Source: Gemmatimonadota bacterium
GTDB lineage: Bacteria; Gemmatimonadota; Gemmatimonadetes; Longimicrobiales; Longimicrobiaceae
NCBI GenBank assembly: GCA_028287185.1
Contig: JAQBQD010000161.1
Location: 23,531 to 87,530, forward strand
Reading direction: 5' to 3'
Length of the DNA stretch: 64,000 nt
Each line of letters begins with the position of its first letter. Position 1 is the stretch's first letter. Shown here piece after piece: positions 36,561 through 45,300 of the stretch. The position numbers were made by a program, and so were the translations under genes. The notes below the pieces were generated by a model. It was not told where the DNA came from. It ran no database searches and saw only the letters and a list, made by a program, of their open reading frames with translations.

Positions 36561-36854
36561 CAGTCGGTCACCGAAAAGCTGATGGATTCGGCTTCTCCTG
36601 CCGACGCTGCATGCTTGTCCCTCGGGAGGCGGGCCGAGGAAGAAGCTGTGCATCGTGAAGGCCTGAAGAGCCGGAGCGGGTGCGTCTGCCCGGTCTGATC
36701 CGCGTCGGCGAAGTGAGCGGACGGGCGCCGCGCCCGCACGCTGCTGGCGGCGGATGAGGACGAGGCGACGCGACGATCCCCGCCGCGCCGCACATCGGGC
36801 CTCTTCCTGTGATGCGAACGCGGCGTTCGCTCGAAACGCGGAGCCGGGAGCGGA

Positions 36855-37895
36855 TCAGGCGTCCGTCGGGCTGCGGCCGGCGGGGGCCTCGGAGTCGGCC
36901 GGGGGCGCGGTGCCGTCCGGGGCGCCGGTGGGCGGGGATGCGTCGGTGGCGGCGCCCGCGGGAGGGACGGCGGGCTTCCTGGGGATGAGCAGCGAGGCGG
37001 CGACGGAGGCGGCGAGCAGCGCGCCCACGACGCCCAGCGAGATGCCGACGGGGATCTCGTAGTGGAAGAACGTCGCCAGCATCTTGCCGCCGATGAACAC
37101 CAGCACCGCGGACAGGCCCAGCTTCAGGAAGCGGAACTTGCTCACCACGCCGGCCAGCAAGAAGTACATGGAGCGCAGTCCCAGGATGGCGAACACGTTG
37201 GACGTGTAGACGATGAAAGGGTCGCGCGTGACGGCGAAGACGGCGGGGATGGAATCGACCGCGAAGATCAGGTCGGTGGTCTCCACCAGGATCAGCACCA
37301 CGAACAGCGGAGTGGCGGCGCGGCGCAGGCGGCCGGCTACGTCCATGCGGGTGAAGAAGTGCTGGCCGTCGTACTGCGGGCTCACGGGCAGCACGCGGCG
37401 GACGAGCTTGAGGACGGGGTTGGCCTCGGGCTCCACCTGCATCTCGTCGCTGGTGGCCATGCGGACGCCCGTGACCACCAGGAACGCGCCGAACACGTAG
37501 ATGACCCAGTGGAAGCGCGCGATGAGGAACGCGCCGGCCGCGATCATCAGCCCGCGCATGATCAGCGCGCCCAGCACGCCCCAGAACAGCACCCGGTGCT
37601 GGTGCTTGGGCGGGACCTTGAAGTAGGTGAAGAGGAGGACGAAGACGAAGATGTTGTCCACCGAGAGCGCCAGCTCGATGACGTATCCCGTCAGGAACTC
37701 CAGCGCAGGCCCCCGCCCGGCGAAGCGGTGGATGCCGAAGCAGAAGCACAGAGCCAGCACCACCATGAGCGCGCTCCAGCGCCCCGCCTCGCGCATGGTG
37801 ACCACGTGCGCGCGGCGGTTGAAGACGCCCAGGTCCACGGCCAGCAGAACCAGCACCACCGCGGCGAACAACGCCCACGGCCAGACGGAATGCAC
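36855..37895 (-). CDS. TerC/Alx family membrane protein (probable Mn2+ exporter)
   Basis: 346 residues with about nine membrane helices. It has the family hallmarks ELALSVDNIFVFVLLF and VETTDLIFAVDSIPAVFAVT, whose acidic residues (Asp in SVDN, Asp in TTD and AVDS) bind metal. The C-terminal 45 residues are Pro/Ala-rich and disordered. Characterised relatives export Mn2+ and protect secreted metalloproteins. The start is taken as the GTG at 37895 because GAGGAGGAGAC is correctly spaced to it (a TTG three bases earlier is possible). The leader contains a yybP-ykoY riboswitch, so expression should rise with Mn2+. Confidence 0.94.
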   Translation of the reverse strand: MHSVWPWALFAAVVLVLLAVDLGVFNRRAHVVTMREAGRWSALMVVLALCFCFGIHRFAGRGPALEFLTGYVIELALSVDNIFVFVLLFTYFKVPPKHQHRVLFWGVLGALIMRGLMIAAGAFLIARFHWVIYVFGAFLVVTGVRMATSDEMQVEPEANPVLKLVRRVLPVSPQYDGQHFFTRMDVAGRLRRAATPLFVVLILVETTDLIFAVDSIPAVFAVTRDPFIVYTSNVFAILGLRSMYFLLAGVVSKFRFLKLGLSAVLVFIGGKMLATFFHYEIPVGISLGVVGALLAASVAASLLIPRKPAVPPAGAATDASPPTGAPDGTAPPADSEAPAGRSPTDA

Positions 37896-38003
37896 CAAGT
37901 CTCCTCCTCGGTTCTCGGGCCGCGTGCTCCGGTCCGAGGGTGCGCACCGCGCGCGAAAAAGGGCGCAGACCTCGTCGTCGGAATGCCGTTGCCGGTTCCG
38001 GTT

Positions 38004-38130
38004 GACGAAGGTCTCGCCCTGACGAAGCGGTCATCCCGCTCTCGCGTCCCAACCGGACCGTGCGGGGGTGCCCGCAGTCTTGACGATCCGGCCGCCGGGT
38101 TTCTCCCCGGTGGACTACTCCCCTTCTCGA
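38004..38130 (-). ncRNA. yybP-ykoY family Mn2+ riboswitch
   Basis: Read on the minus strand, GAAGGGGAGTAG (38126-38115) is the L1 signature and GGGCGAGACCTTCG (38019-38006) the L3 signature of the yybP-ykoY family. The two are joined by paired GC-rich arms, including CCGG..CCGG pairs and CGTCA segments typical of the motif. It lies about 110 bases upstream of the TerC gene, a class of gene this riboswitch is known to control. Mn2+ binds between the two loops and switches the gene on. 38130-38400 holds its promoter. Confidence 0.87.
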
Positions 38131-38400
38131 ATATGGCCGCAAGTTAGCCGCGCGCGGGGCCGGCTGTCAATGCGGTCACGTCTGCCCTTCCGCACGATCG
38201 GTGCCGCGAGGGCGCGTCTGCCTCCGCCGCCGCGGCCCGGAATGTAATGCTGGGGACAGCGGGCGGCGGATAGCTTCTGCGGTCCCGCCGGGGCCGCTCC
38301 CTCCGGAGCCGCCCCGGCGGACGATGCCCGGCCCGCGCTCCGCGGGCGGGCCCACCACGCAGGAGGACGTGTGGGGCGCCGGCGTTCGCGCCGCCCGAGC

Positions 38401-38437
38401 ACAGCGGAGAGCGGCCAGGCCGGCCGCTCTCCGCTGT
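38401..38437 (+). promoter_or_regulatory. 16-bp perfect hairpin in the leader of the VirJ-like gene
   Basis: ACAGCGGAGAGCGGCC (38401-38416) pairs perfectly with 38422-38437 around AGGCC. It lies 30 bases before the chosen start at 38468 and has no T-tract. The neighbouring gene on the left is divergent, so it does not end a known upstream gene. It may be an attenuator or the 3' end of an undetected small transcript. Confidence 0.45.
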
Positions 38438-38467
38438 CGTGCAGGACCCCCTCGTTCCCGTGGAGCC

Positions 38468-39358
38468 GTGCTCCAAACCGTCCTCCGCCGCCCTCCCCTG
38501 CGCGCCGCCGCGGCCGCCCTGCTCGCGGCGCTCGCCACGCGCTCCGTCGCGCGCGCCGACCTGGTTCAGCCGGGCACCGCGGTGGGCACCCTGCCGCTCA
38601 TCGAGGTGCCGGCGCGCGCGCGCGTGCCGGGCGACCTGCTCGTCGTGCTGCTCTCCGCCGACGGGGGCTGGGCGAAGCTGGACAGGGACGTCGCGGCGCG
38701 GCTCTCGGCCGAGGGGATTCCCGTCGTCGGGTGGAACAGCCTGAGCTACTACTCGCACCGCCGCTCGCCGGACGAGGCCGCCGCGGCGCTGGGAAGCGTG
38801 CTGCGCCACTACCTTCCGGCATGGCGGCGCGAGCGCGTCCTTCTCGTGGGATACTCGTTCGGCGCGGACGTGCTTCCGCTGATGGTGAACCGCCTGCCGC
38901 CGGACCTGCGCGCGCGGGTGGCGGGCGTCGCGCTGCTGGCCTTCAGCGGGGACGCGGAGTTCCAGTTCCACCTGGGTCACTGGGTGGGCAAGGTCGTCGG
39001 GCCGCGCTACGCCACGCTTCCCCAGGTGCGACGGCTGCGCGCGCTGCCCATCCTGTGCGTCCACGGACAGGGGGACGGGAGCTCCGTCTGCGAGCGGATC
39101 GGCACGCCCAACGTCACCGTGTTCGTCACCCGCGGCGGCCACAGCCTGGGCTCGGCGAGCGGCGTCGTGAGCGCCCTGCTGCTGCGCCAGGTCGCGCAGC
39201 TGTCCGGGCACCCGGCCCCGCCGCCGGACGGCGGCGCGCTCATCCCGCCCGCTCCCACGCGGGCCGCGGACGCGCGCTGCCCGGCGGCGCCAGCGGATGC
39301 GGGCGAGGGACGGCGAACGGTCGAGCAGACGCCGCTCCGGGCGGATCGGCCGCAATGA
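38468..39358 (+). CDS. AcvB/VirJ-domain exported hydrolase
   Basis: 296 residues. A signal peptide (LRAAAAALLAALATRSVARA) sends it to the periplasm. The VirJ domain shows LLSADGGWAKLDRDVAARL (family SGDGGWxxLD), GIPVVGWNSLSYYSHRRSPDE, RVLLVGYSFGADVLPLMVNRLP (nucleophile elbow GYSFG) and a late VHGQGDGSSVC / VTRGGHSLG pair giving the acid and His. This is an alpha/beta-hydrolase fold; relatives hydrolyse lysyl-phosphatidylglycerol or act in virulence secretion. The GTG start was chosen for the signal peptide; spacing to GGAG is short, so the start is uncertain. A strong terminator follows directly. Confidence 0.85.
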   Translation: MLQTVLRRPPLRAAAAALLAALATRSVARADLVQPGTAVGTLPLIEVPARARVPGDLLVVLLSADGGWAKLDRDVAARLSAEGIPVVGWNSLSYYSHRRSPDEAAAALGSVLRHYLPAWRRERVLLVGYSFGADVLPLMVNRLPPDLRARVAGVALLAFSGDAEFQFHLGHWVGKVVGPRYATLPQVRRLRALPILCVHGQGDGSSVCERIGTPNVTVFVTRGGHSLGSASGVVSALLLRQVAQLSGHPAPPPDGGALIPPAPTRAADARCPAAPADAGEGRRTVEQTPLRADRPQ

Positions 39359-39359
39359 A

Positions 39360-39392
39360 AAGACGGCCGCCAAGTCCTGTGGCGGCCGTCTT
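39360..39392. terminator. Bidirectional intrinsic terminator
   Basis: AAGACGGCCGCCA (39360-39372) pairs perfectly with 39380-39392, loop AGTCCTG. A-run on the left gives TTTTCATT on the minus strand. It separates the convergent VirJ-like gene and the 24-residue cysteine-rich gene. Confidence 0.85.
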
Positions 39393-39417
39393 CGTGCGCG
39401 CGGTCCTGGTCCGGGTG

Positions 39418-39492
39418 CTAGCAGCAGTCGCCGCCGCAGCAGCCGTCCTTGCAGCACTCGCAGTCGCAGCAGGGCTCCGTGTCGTCCATCAT
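39418..39492 (-). CDS. Cysteine-rich 24-residue microprotein
   Basis: A complete tiny gene: two ATGs, then codons for DDTEP and a cysteine-rich body CCDCECCKDGCCGGDCC, then TAG at 39418-39420. Ten of 24 residues are Cys, five are Asp and two Glu. GGGAGC lies 7 bases before the ATG, and the bidirectional terminator lies 26 bases after the stop, so it has all parts of an expressed unit. It could be a metallothionein-like metal chelator or the precursor of a modified peptide; no enzyme partner is seen. It is below usual gene-finder length limits. Confidence 0.65.
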   Translation of the reverse strand: MMDDTEPCCDCECCKDGCCGGDCC

Positions 39493-39790
39493 GCGTTCGC
39501 TCCCTCTGGAAAGCTCCGTCGTTCATCCCTCGTCCCGAAGCATACCGGCGCGGCCCCGGCGGATCAAGGGCGCCGTGCGGCGATGAGGTTCCCGACGGTT
39601 GAAAGGGGGCCGACGGGCAGGCAAAGCGGTGGGCTTTCACGTAACGTTCACGCCGGAGTCGCCGAGCCATCGGACGTGCCGGATCGTCCGGTGCGCTGGT
39701 CCCGGAGCCGCCGGACCGTCCCGGGCAGCGCAGCGACGGCGCGTCCGCCGCACCCCTGCCGCCCGCTTCGTCCCTCCCGACCCCCCGACG
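39493..39790. other. Intergenic stretch between the microprotein and isochorismatase-fold genes
   Basis: 298 bases. It should contain the promoter of the cysteine-rich gene. GAAAGCTCC-type purine-rich sequence lies just upstream of it. No further gene is seen. Confidence 0.5.
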
Positions 39791-40414
39791 CTACGGATCG
39801 TCTCCCGCACCGGACGTGCTGCTCAACGCGTCCAGGTCCAGCGCGCTCGATGGGGTCGTATCCGCGTCCATCACCCGGCGCATGTAGGCCAGCGCGGCGG
39901 AGTTGTCGGCGGGGTCGATGGATGCGATGCAGTCTTCCGGCATGTGCAGGTGGAAGTCGCGCAAGTAGGCGTCGCCGGCGGAGAGCAGCACGCAGGTGTC
40001 GCCCGTGACGCCGGCCAGGATCAGGCGGCGCGCGCCCAGGTAGGCGAGCAGGGTGTCCAGCGTGGTCGCGAAGAAGGCGGAGTGCTTGGGCTTCAGCACG
40101 AAGTAGTCGTCCTGGTCCGGCCGCAGCCGCTGCACGAAGGGCCGGCCGCGCACGTCGTCGTCCAGGCAGTGCGCCACCACCTGGCGAAAGTCCGAGCGCC
40201 AGCGGCCGAAGTTGTCGTTGGCGTAGACCACCGGGATCCCCGCCGTCTTCGCCCGCTTCCGCAGCGCGGCGATGGGATCGGCAATGCGCATGGCTTGCTC
40301 GTACAGGCGGTCGCCGCCCGGATACTCCATGTCGTTCACTACGTCGATCAGCACCAGCGCCACGGGGCACTGGTCGGGCGCGTTTCCGTGCAGGTCCCCG
40401 TTCTTCGCCGGCAT
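39791..40414 (-). CDS. Isochorismatase-family cysteine hydrolase
   Basis: 207 residues with the complete catalytic triad of the superfamily: Asp24 (LVLIDVVNDMEYPGG), Lys108 (VLKPKHSAFF) and Cys141 (VTGDTCVLLSAGDA), and the cis-peptide region AGVTGD. Members are cytosolic amidases such as nicotinamidases or isochorismatases. No siderophore or NAD gene is nearby, so the substrate is unassigned. The GGGGAG ribosome-binding site is well placed before the ATG at 40414. The C-terminus is a short disordered tail. Confidence 0.93.
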   Translation of the reverse strand: MPAKNGDLHGNAPDQCPVALVLIDVVNDMEYPGGDRLYEQAMRIADPIAALRKRAKTAGIPVVYANDNFGRWRSDFRQVVAHCLDDDVRGRPFVQRLRPDQDDYFVLKPKHSAFFATTLDTLLAYLGARRLILAGVTGDTCVLLSAGDAYLRDFHLHMPEDCIASIDPADNSAALAYMRRVMDADTTPSSALDLDALSSTSGAGDDP

Positions 40415-40837
40415 CGGCGCTCCCCGTCTGGTCGGTCGATGGTCCGCATCTCCATCCACGGAAGCGCAGACGATGTGCCGCACGGAAGTCGGACGGCGCG
40501 CATCGGGCGGCACCCCACCTGTATCCACCAATCCGCATCGGCCGCCCTTCGGCCATGGATCGACGATGCATCCGGCTACGACGCCGAGCACCGCTGGTCC
40601 GAATCCCGCGCGGTCGTGATGGCCGCCGCTGCCGATCCTCCGCCTATCTCCCGTCCGCCGGCACCGTCGAGGGCGGGCGTCTGCCGCTGACGATCGATCG
40701 CGGATCATCCACCGCTTGCCTTCGATGACGCGAACGCGAAGAGGGGCGCGTCCCGCGGTGGGAAGCGCCCCTCTTCTTGTTCACGCGTAACGATCGCGCG
40801 TGTCGGTCGATGCTCGCTTCCGGTCGCGAGCCGCGGC
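40415..40837. other. Intergenic stretch
   Basis: 423 bases containing the terminator at 40738-40776. TCCGCATCGGCCG (40532-40544) is the complement of a 13-mer also present at 42268 and 10635. No gene is supported. Confidence 0.5.
40738..40776. terminator. Terminator of the single-domain response regulator
   Basis: GAAGAGGGGCGC (40738-40749) pairs perfectly with 40765-40776, loop 15 bases; TTGTT follows on the plus strand. Confidence 0.7.
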
Positions 40838-41362
40838 CTACCGGACGACGCGGGCCAGGCAGGCGGCCAGGTTGCCGAGCATGCGGCCGTCCTTGGAGAC
40901 CCACGACGAGCCGACCTCCTGCGCGCTGGCCGAAAGCTCGCCGGCGGGGATGGAGCTGACCAGCACGGCGGGCGTGGCCGAGTACGCCGGGATGCGCTTG
41001 ATCTCCAGGCACGTCTCCGGGCCGCCGCGGCCTTCCATCTGCACGTCCAGCACGAACGCGGCGACGGGGGGCGCGTCGGTCTGCGTCCAGCGCAGCAGCG
41101 CGTCGCACGAGCTGAACACGCGCGGCTCGTAGCCCAGGTGCTCCAGCCACACCTCCAGCGCCATGGCGATGGTGGGATCGTCGTCCGCCACGGCCACCAG
41201 CCGCCGCGCGGGGGCATCGGGCGAGGCGCGCTCGGGCCGCGCCTGCGCCTCGGATCCGCGTGCGCCGCCCGCTCCGCCCGCGGGGATGGACCAGTCCCGC
41301 TCCACCGCGCCCGCCGCGGCGGACGACCCGAAGGCTCCCTGCATCGCGAACTGCATCTTCAT
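40838..41362 (-). CDS. Single-domain response regulator
   Basis: 174 residues. A disordered Ala/Gly-rich N-terminus of about 52 residues precedes one receiver domain: acidic pocket ADDDP (60-63), phospho-acceptor Asp106 (FVLDVQMEGRGGPE), SS at 136-137 in the Thr/Ser switch position and Lys157 (WVSKDGR). It has no output domain, so it must act through protein contacts or phosphotransfer, like CheY/Spo0F-type proteins. GAGGGA sits too close to the first ATG, so Met3 (41356) may be the true start. The gene is divergent from a lipoprotein gene; the kinase partner is unknown. Confidence 0.9.
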   Translation of the reverse strand: MKMQFAMQGAFGSSAAAGAVERDWSIPAGGAGGARGSEAQARPERASPDAPARRLVAVADDDPTIAMALEVWLEHLGYEPRVFSSCDALLRWTQTDAPPVAAFVLDVQMEGRGGPETCLEIKRIPAYSATPAVLVSSIPAGELSASAQEVGSSWVSKDGRMLGNLAACLARVVR

Positions 41363-41705
41363 TCCCTCGGTCTTCGGTTTCCGATGGCCCGCCCCGCACT
41401 CGCGGTCGCCGGCCCATTGCCCGTCTGCCCGTCACCCGTCTTCTCGCGCCAGGGCGATGCGCTGCACAATCCGCGGACACGATCCACCAAACCGCCGTCC
41501 TGCAAGCACTTGCAGGCATCGCCCGACAACGCCGTACAGTTCGTGTACGAGACTCCACCGGCCACTGCGCCGTGCAAGATCCGCCTAAACAACTCACCGA
41601 CAACGCTTTAGATAGTCTGCCGCCCGCGGCGCGCGCCCTGCCTTACAGGGAGCCGGAAGCCGGCTTTCGTGCCGGACCGGCCCACCCCCGTCCGCGGATC
41701 CCGCC
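41363..41705. other. Divergent intergenic stretch with operator-like dyad
   Basis: 343 bases, AT-richer than average around 41490-41610. Besides the dyad at 41499-41516 there is a looser GTAC..GTAC pair near 41534-41548. Both promoters should lie here; no gene is seen. Confidence 0.5.
41499..41516. promoter_or_regulatory. Inverted-repeat operator candidate
   Basis: CCTGCAAG CA CTTGCAGG: a perfect 8-bp dyad with a 2-base centre, midway between the divergent response-regulator and lipoprotein genes. Size and spacing suit a dimeric helix-turn-helix repressor. Confidence 0.45.
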
Positions 41706-42137
41706 ATGCGCCGCTTCGCCCTGCTCGCCGCCGCCCTGCTCTCCACCGCCGCCGCCTGCGGTCCGCTGCCCGTGGAGCCCGCCGCCGCGCCGAACGCGCA
41801 GGGCGACTACCGGCTGGACCGGGCGAACCAGGTGGCCATGCCGGGCACGCTCGACTTCGCGGACGGCACCTCGTTCACCTACCATCCCGGCACGCACCTG
41901 TCGCTGAACGGCGGGCGCTACGAGATGGTGCTGGACTACACGGCCCGCGACGCCAACGGCGAGTACCCGTGGGTCTTCAAGATGGCCGGCGACTACGTGA
42001 TGCGCGGCGACACCGTGGTGCTGGACCCCAACGGCGGCGACTGGAGCGGGCAGCGCGCCACCGTCGCCCAGAACGCGATCACCCTGCAGGTGGGCGACGC
42101 CTCGCGCCGCGTCCGCGAGATGGTGTTCCGGCGGTAG
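41706..42137 (+). CDS. Small lipoprotein, 143 aa
   Basis: The signal peptide MRRFALLAAALLSTAAAC ends in a lipobox with Cys18. The mature domain of about 115 residues is rich in beta-strand-like stretches (GTLDFADGTSFTYHPGTHLSL, RYEMVLDYTARDANGEYPWVF, RGDTVVLDPNGG, ITLQVGDASRRVREMVF), which resembles a small lipocalin-like or META-type beta fold. No family is recognised with confidence. It probably sits on the periplasmic face of a membrane. It is divergent from the single-domain regulator and convergent with the large adhesin-barrel gene. Confidence 0.8.
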   Translation: MRRFALLAAALLSTAAACGPLPVEPAAAPNAQGDYRLDRANQVAMPGTLDFADGTSFTYHPGTHLSLNGGRYEMVLDYTARDANGEYPWVFKMAGDYVMRGDTVVLDPNGGDWSGQRATVAQNAITLQVGDASRRVREMVFRR

Positions 42138-42310
42138 CGTCGGGGCGGACGCCGGCTGGACTGCTTGACAGGCTTCGACGATGGACGCGGGTCGGGTCGA
42201 CCGCCTGATCGACATGCCGCGCTCGTTCGATGGACCACGCCACGGGTCACGGGGGATACGGGACGGTCGGCCGATGCGGACCCGTCCGCCGCGGACGTCC
42301 ACCGGTACGG

Positions 42311-45300
42311 CTACTGGCTGTGGGCGATGCGCTGGCGCCAGAAGGCGGCTGCGTCGCCGAGCGAGCCTTCGGTGAAGTGGAAGCCCAGGGTGGCGAAGAA
42401 GCCGTGGCCGCCGTTGCCGAAGTCGGGGTCGAACAGGTTCCCGAAGCGGTAGCCGCCCTCCACGTCGAGCTGGCGGGCCACGCGCAGCACCAGCGACGGC
42501 GATCCGCTCCACTCCGAGGGGTTGCCGGTGCCCACCGTCATCACCCGCGCGTCCAGCCGCGCCCGCAAGGGGCCGCGAAGGTCATGCTCCACGCGCAGCC
42601 CGCCGAACTGCGTCCGTGCGCCCAGCGAGGCCACACCGGGCAGCGACGGGTCGGACAGGGTCCAGCGCAGGGCGTAGCGCACCGCCACCTCACCGTGCAG
42701 CCCGGGCGTCCACACCACGTCGCCGCTGCCGATCAGGCGCGCGTCCTGCCCCGCGGCGCCCAGCACCCCCGAGGTGCCGATGGGGTTCAGCGTGCGGCGC
42801 CACTCGGCCTTGGCCAGCACGTTCACGGCGTCGCTCCACACCGGGCGGAAGGCCAGGCCCAGCAGCGAGCGGTCGCGGCGGCTCTGCTCCAGCCCGCTGC
42901 CCGTCAGGTGGTACTCCTGCAGCCACTCGCTGCGCCCCAGCACCGCCACCGAAAGCCCCAGCGGCGCGTCGCCCGCCACGTCGATCCGGTGGCCGCGGGT
43001 GTCGCGCCCGTCGTGCACCTCGCCGTGGGCGCTCACGCGCGGGCGGCCGTCGGCGGGCAGCCAGTCCATCCCCAGCCCGGCGGACCAGCGGTCGGGCTCG
43101 GCCTGGGCGAAGGGCAGGGCGCGCGCCGGGTCGGCCAGCGACGCGCTGCTCACGCCGAAGCGCCGCTCAAACATGGAGCTGAGCGCCCAGCCGCCGGCGA
43201 GCTGCAGGTGCTGGTCCCAGCCCAGCGCCACGTAGTGGTCCGAGCGGCCGTCCTGCGTGCGCTCCAGCCCGCCCCACACTTGGCCGCCCAGGAAGGCCTC
43301 GGTGCGCAGGTTGAGCGAGGTGAGCTGGTAGTGCACGGCCGAGTCGCCCTGCTGCGACACCCAGCGATGCGACATCTCCAGCTTGGTGCGCGGCAGCAGG
43401 CGGAGGGCGACGCCGGCACCCACCTGGTTGGGCCGTGACGGCGCGGGCTGTCCCGGCGCGGCCGTCTGCAGGTTGCGGGTGCCTTCCATCCACACGTCCA
43501 CCCGGTCCATGGGCGAGAACGCCACCTTGGCGACGGCGGACGAGGACGAGGCGTCCGCCTGCACGTCCGTCGCCATCCCGCCCTCGGCCGTCATGGTGCG
43601 GCCCATCACCGTCTGCTGGAGCTGCAGGCGCGTGTTCTGGCGCTGCACCCCGAACTGGTCGAAGCGTTCGCGCTGGTGCGACAGCTCCAGGCGCGACCCC
43701 TCGGCCACCTTCACCTCGGCCGCCAAGCGGATCTCCTGCAGGCCCGAGCTGAGGCGCGGGTCCGCGCTGCCCGAGAAGCCGGCGCCCACGCGCATCCACT
43801 GGGCGCTCAGCTTCGCGCGGTCGCGGGGCGCCGTCCACGAGGCGTCGGCGTGGCCGGCCAGCGCCGCCGAGTCGCCGGTGGCGGAGCGCAGCAGCTCGCC
43901 GCCCACCTCCAGGCCGGCGCGGCGCAGGCGCACGTCGCCGCCCAGCAGCTCGCGGCGCACGTTCACGCCGCCGTTCTCGGCCGCGTCGTGCACGCCGTAC
44001 ACGCCCACGCCCAGCGAGTCCAGCTTGGCGGACGACAGCCAGCGGCGGGCGTCCACCTCCATGCGCAGGCCGCCCACGAGCTGCGACTTGCCGCCGGACC
44101 GGCGCTCCACCGTGGCGACCACGTACACCGGGTTGCCCTCGGCGTCGGCGGCGGGCACGGGACGCTCCAGCAGGATCTCGCCCGTGCCGTAGTCGATCTG
44201 GTAGTCCACGAAGCGCTGCAGCAGCTGCGTGCCGATCACCCGCGCCGCGTTGTCGCGGGCGCGGATCTCCACCGAGACGCGGTCGGTGCCGGGGCGCACG
44301 CTGCCGCCGATGCGGTAGGGCCCCGAGGTGCCGTCGCCGCGAATCTGCCGCTGGGCCAGCGCCTGGTCCGTCAGCGACCCGAAGGCGCGCCACACCACCG
44401 GGCCCGTCGCCACGCGCCCGCCCACGCCCGTCAGCGAGCGCTGGTAGCCGCCCAGCTGGTCGCCGCCGCCGAAGCCCGTGGTGCGGATGTCGCCCAGCTC
44501 CAGCCAGTTGAAGCCGCGCTCCAGCCGCGCCGAGAGCGCCTGCGTGGAGGCGGACAGCACCCGCCGCTCGCTGCCGTCGCCGAACGTGGGGTAGCGGCTC
44601 TCGTCCAGCGGGTCGTATCCCCGCCCGAAGAAGTCGTCCTGGTTCTGCCCGCGGCGCGAGTCGTAGCTCACGCTGAGCGAGGTCTCGCCGCCCACCGCGC
44701 CGCGCACCGTCACCGCGCCGAACGACGCGGGCGCCGCGCCCACGCCCACCTGGCCCACGCCCGTGGCGATCAGGGCGCGCGTGGAGGGGAAGACCCGCAG
44801 CGCCACCTGCTGGCGCACCTTTCCCGTCGACAGCGCAAGCGTGCCCGGCCCCACCTCGTGCCCCGCCGTCATCGGCACCGTCACCGTGCCGTCCGCCCCC
44901 ACCGCCACCTGCAGGCCCACCGAGCTGGCGTCCGCGTCCATCGCGGCCGCGCTCACCCCGCGCGACTCCACCGTCAGCTTGGGCCGGTCGGCCACGGGCA
45001 CGTTCCAGCGGTCCAGCACGCGGGCCGCCACGCGCACGGTGTCGCGGGCGTCGGCGTGCATCACCTGCACCTCGCCCAGCGCCTCGATGCGCGCCGGCTC
45101 GCCCGAGCGGTGCACGGCCACGCTGTCCCAGCGCTCGCGGCCCCACGAGCTCTGCATCCACACCCGCAGGCGGTGCGGCCCGGGCGCCAGCTCCACGTTG
45201 ACGAAGTCCATGGCGCCGTCGGGCCGCAGCGTCGCCTCGCCCACCTGGCGCGCGCCGTCGAACACCTTCACCGCCGCCCCCGGCTCGCCGCGCACGCCGA

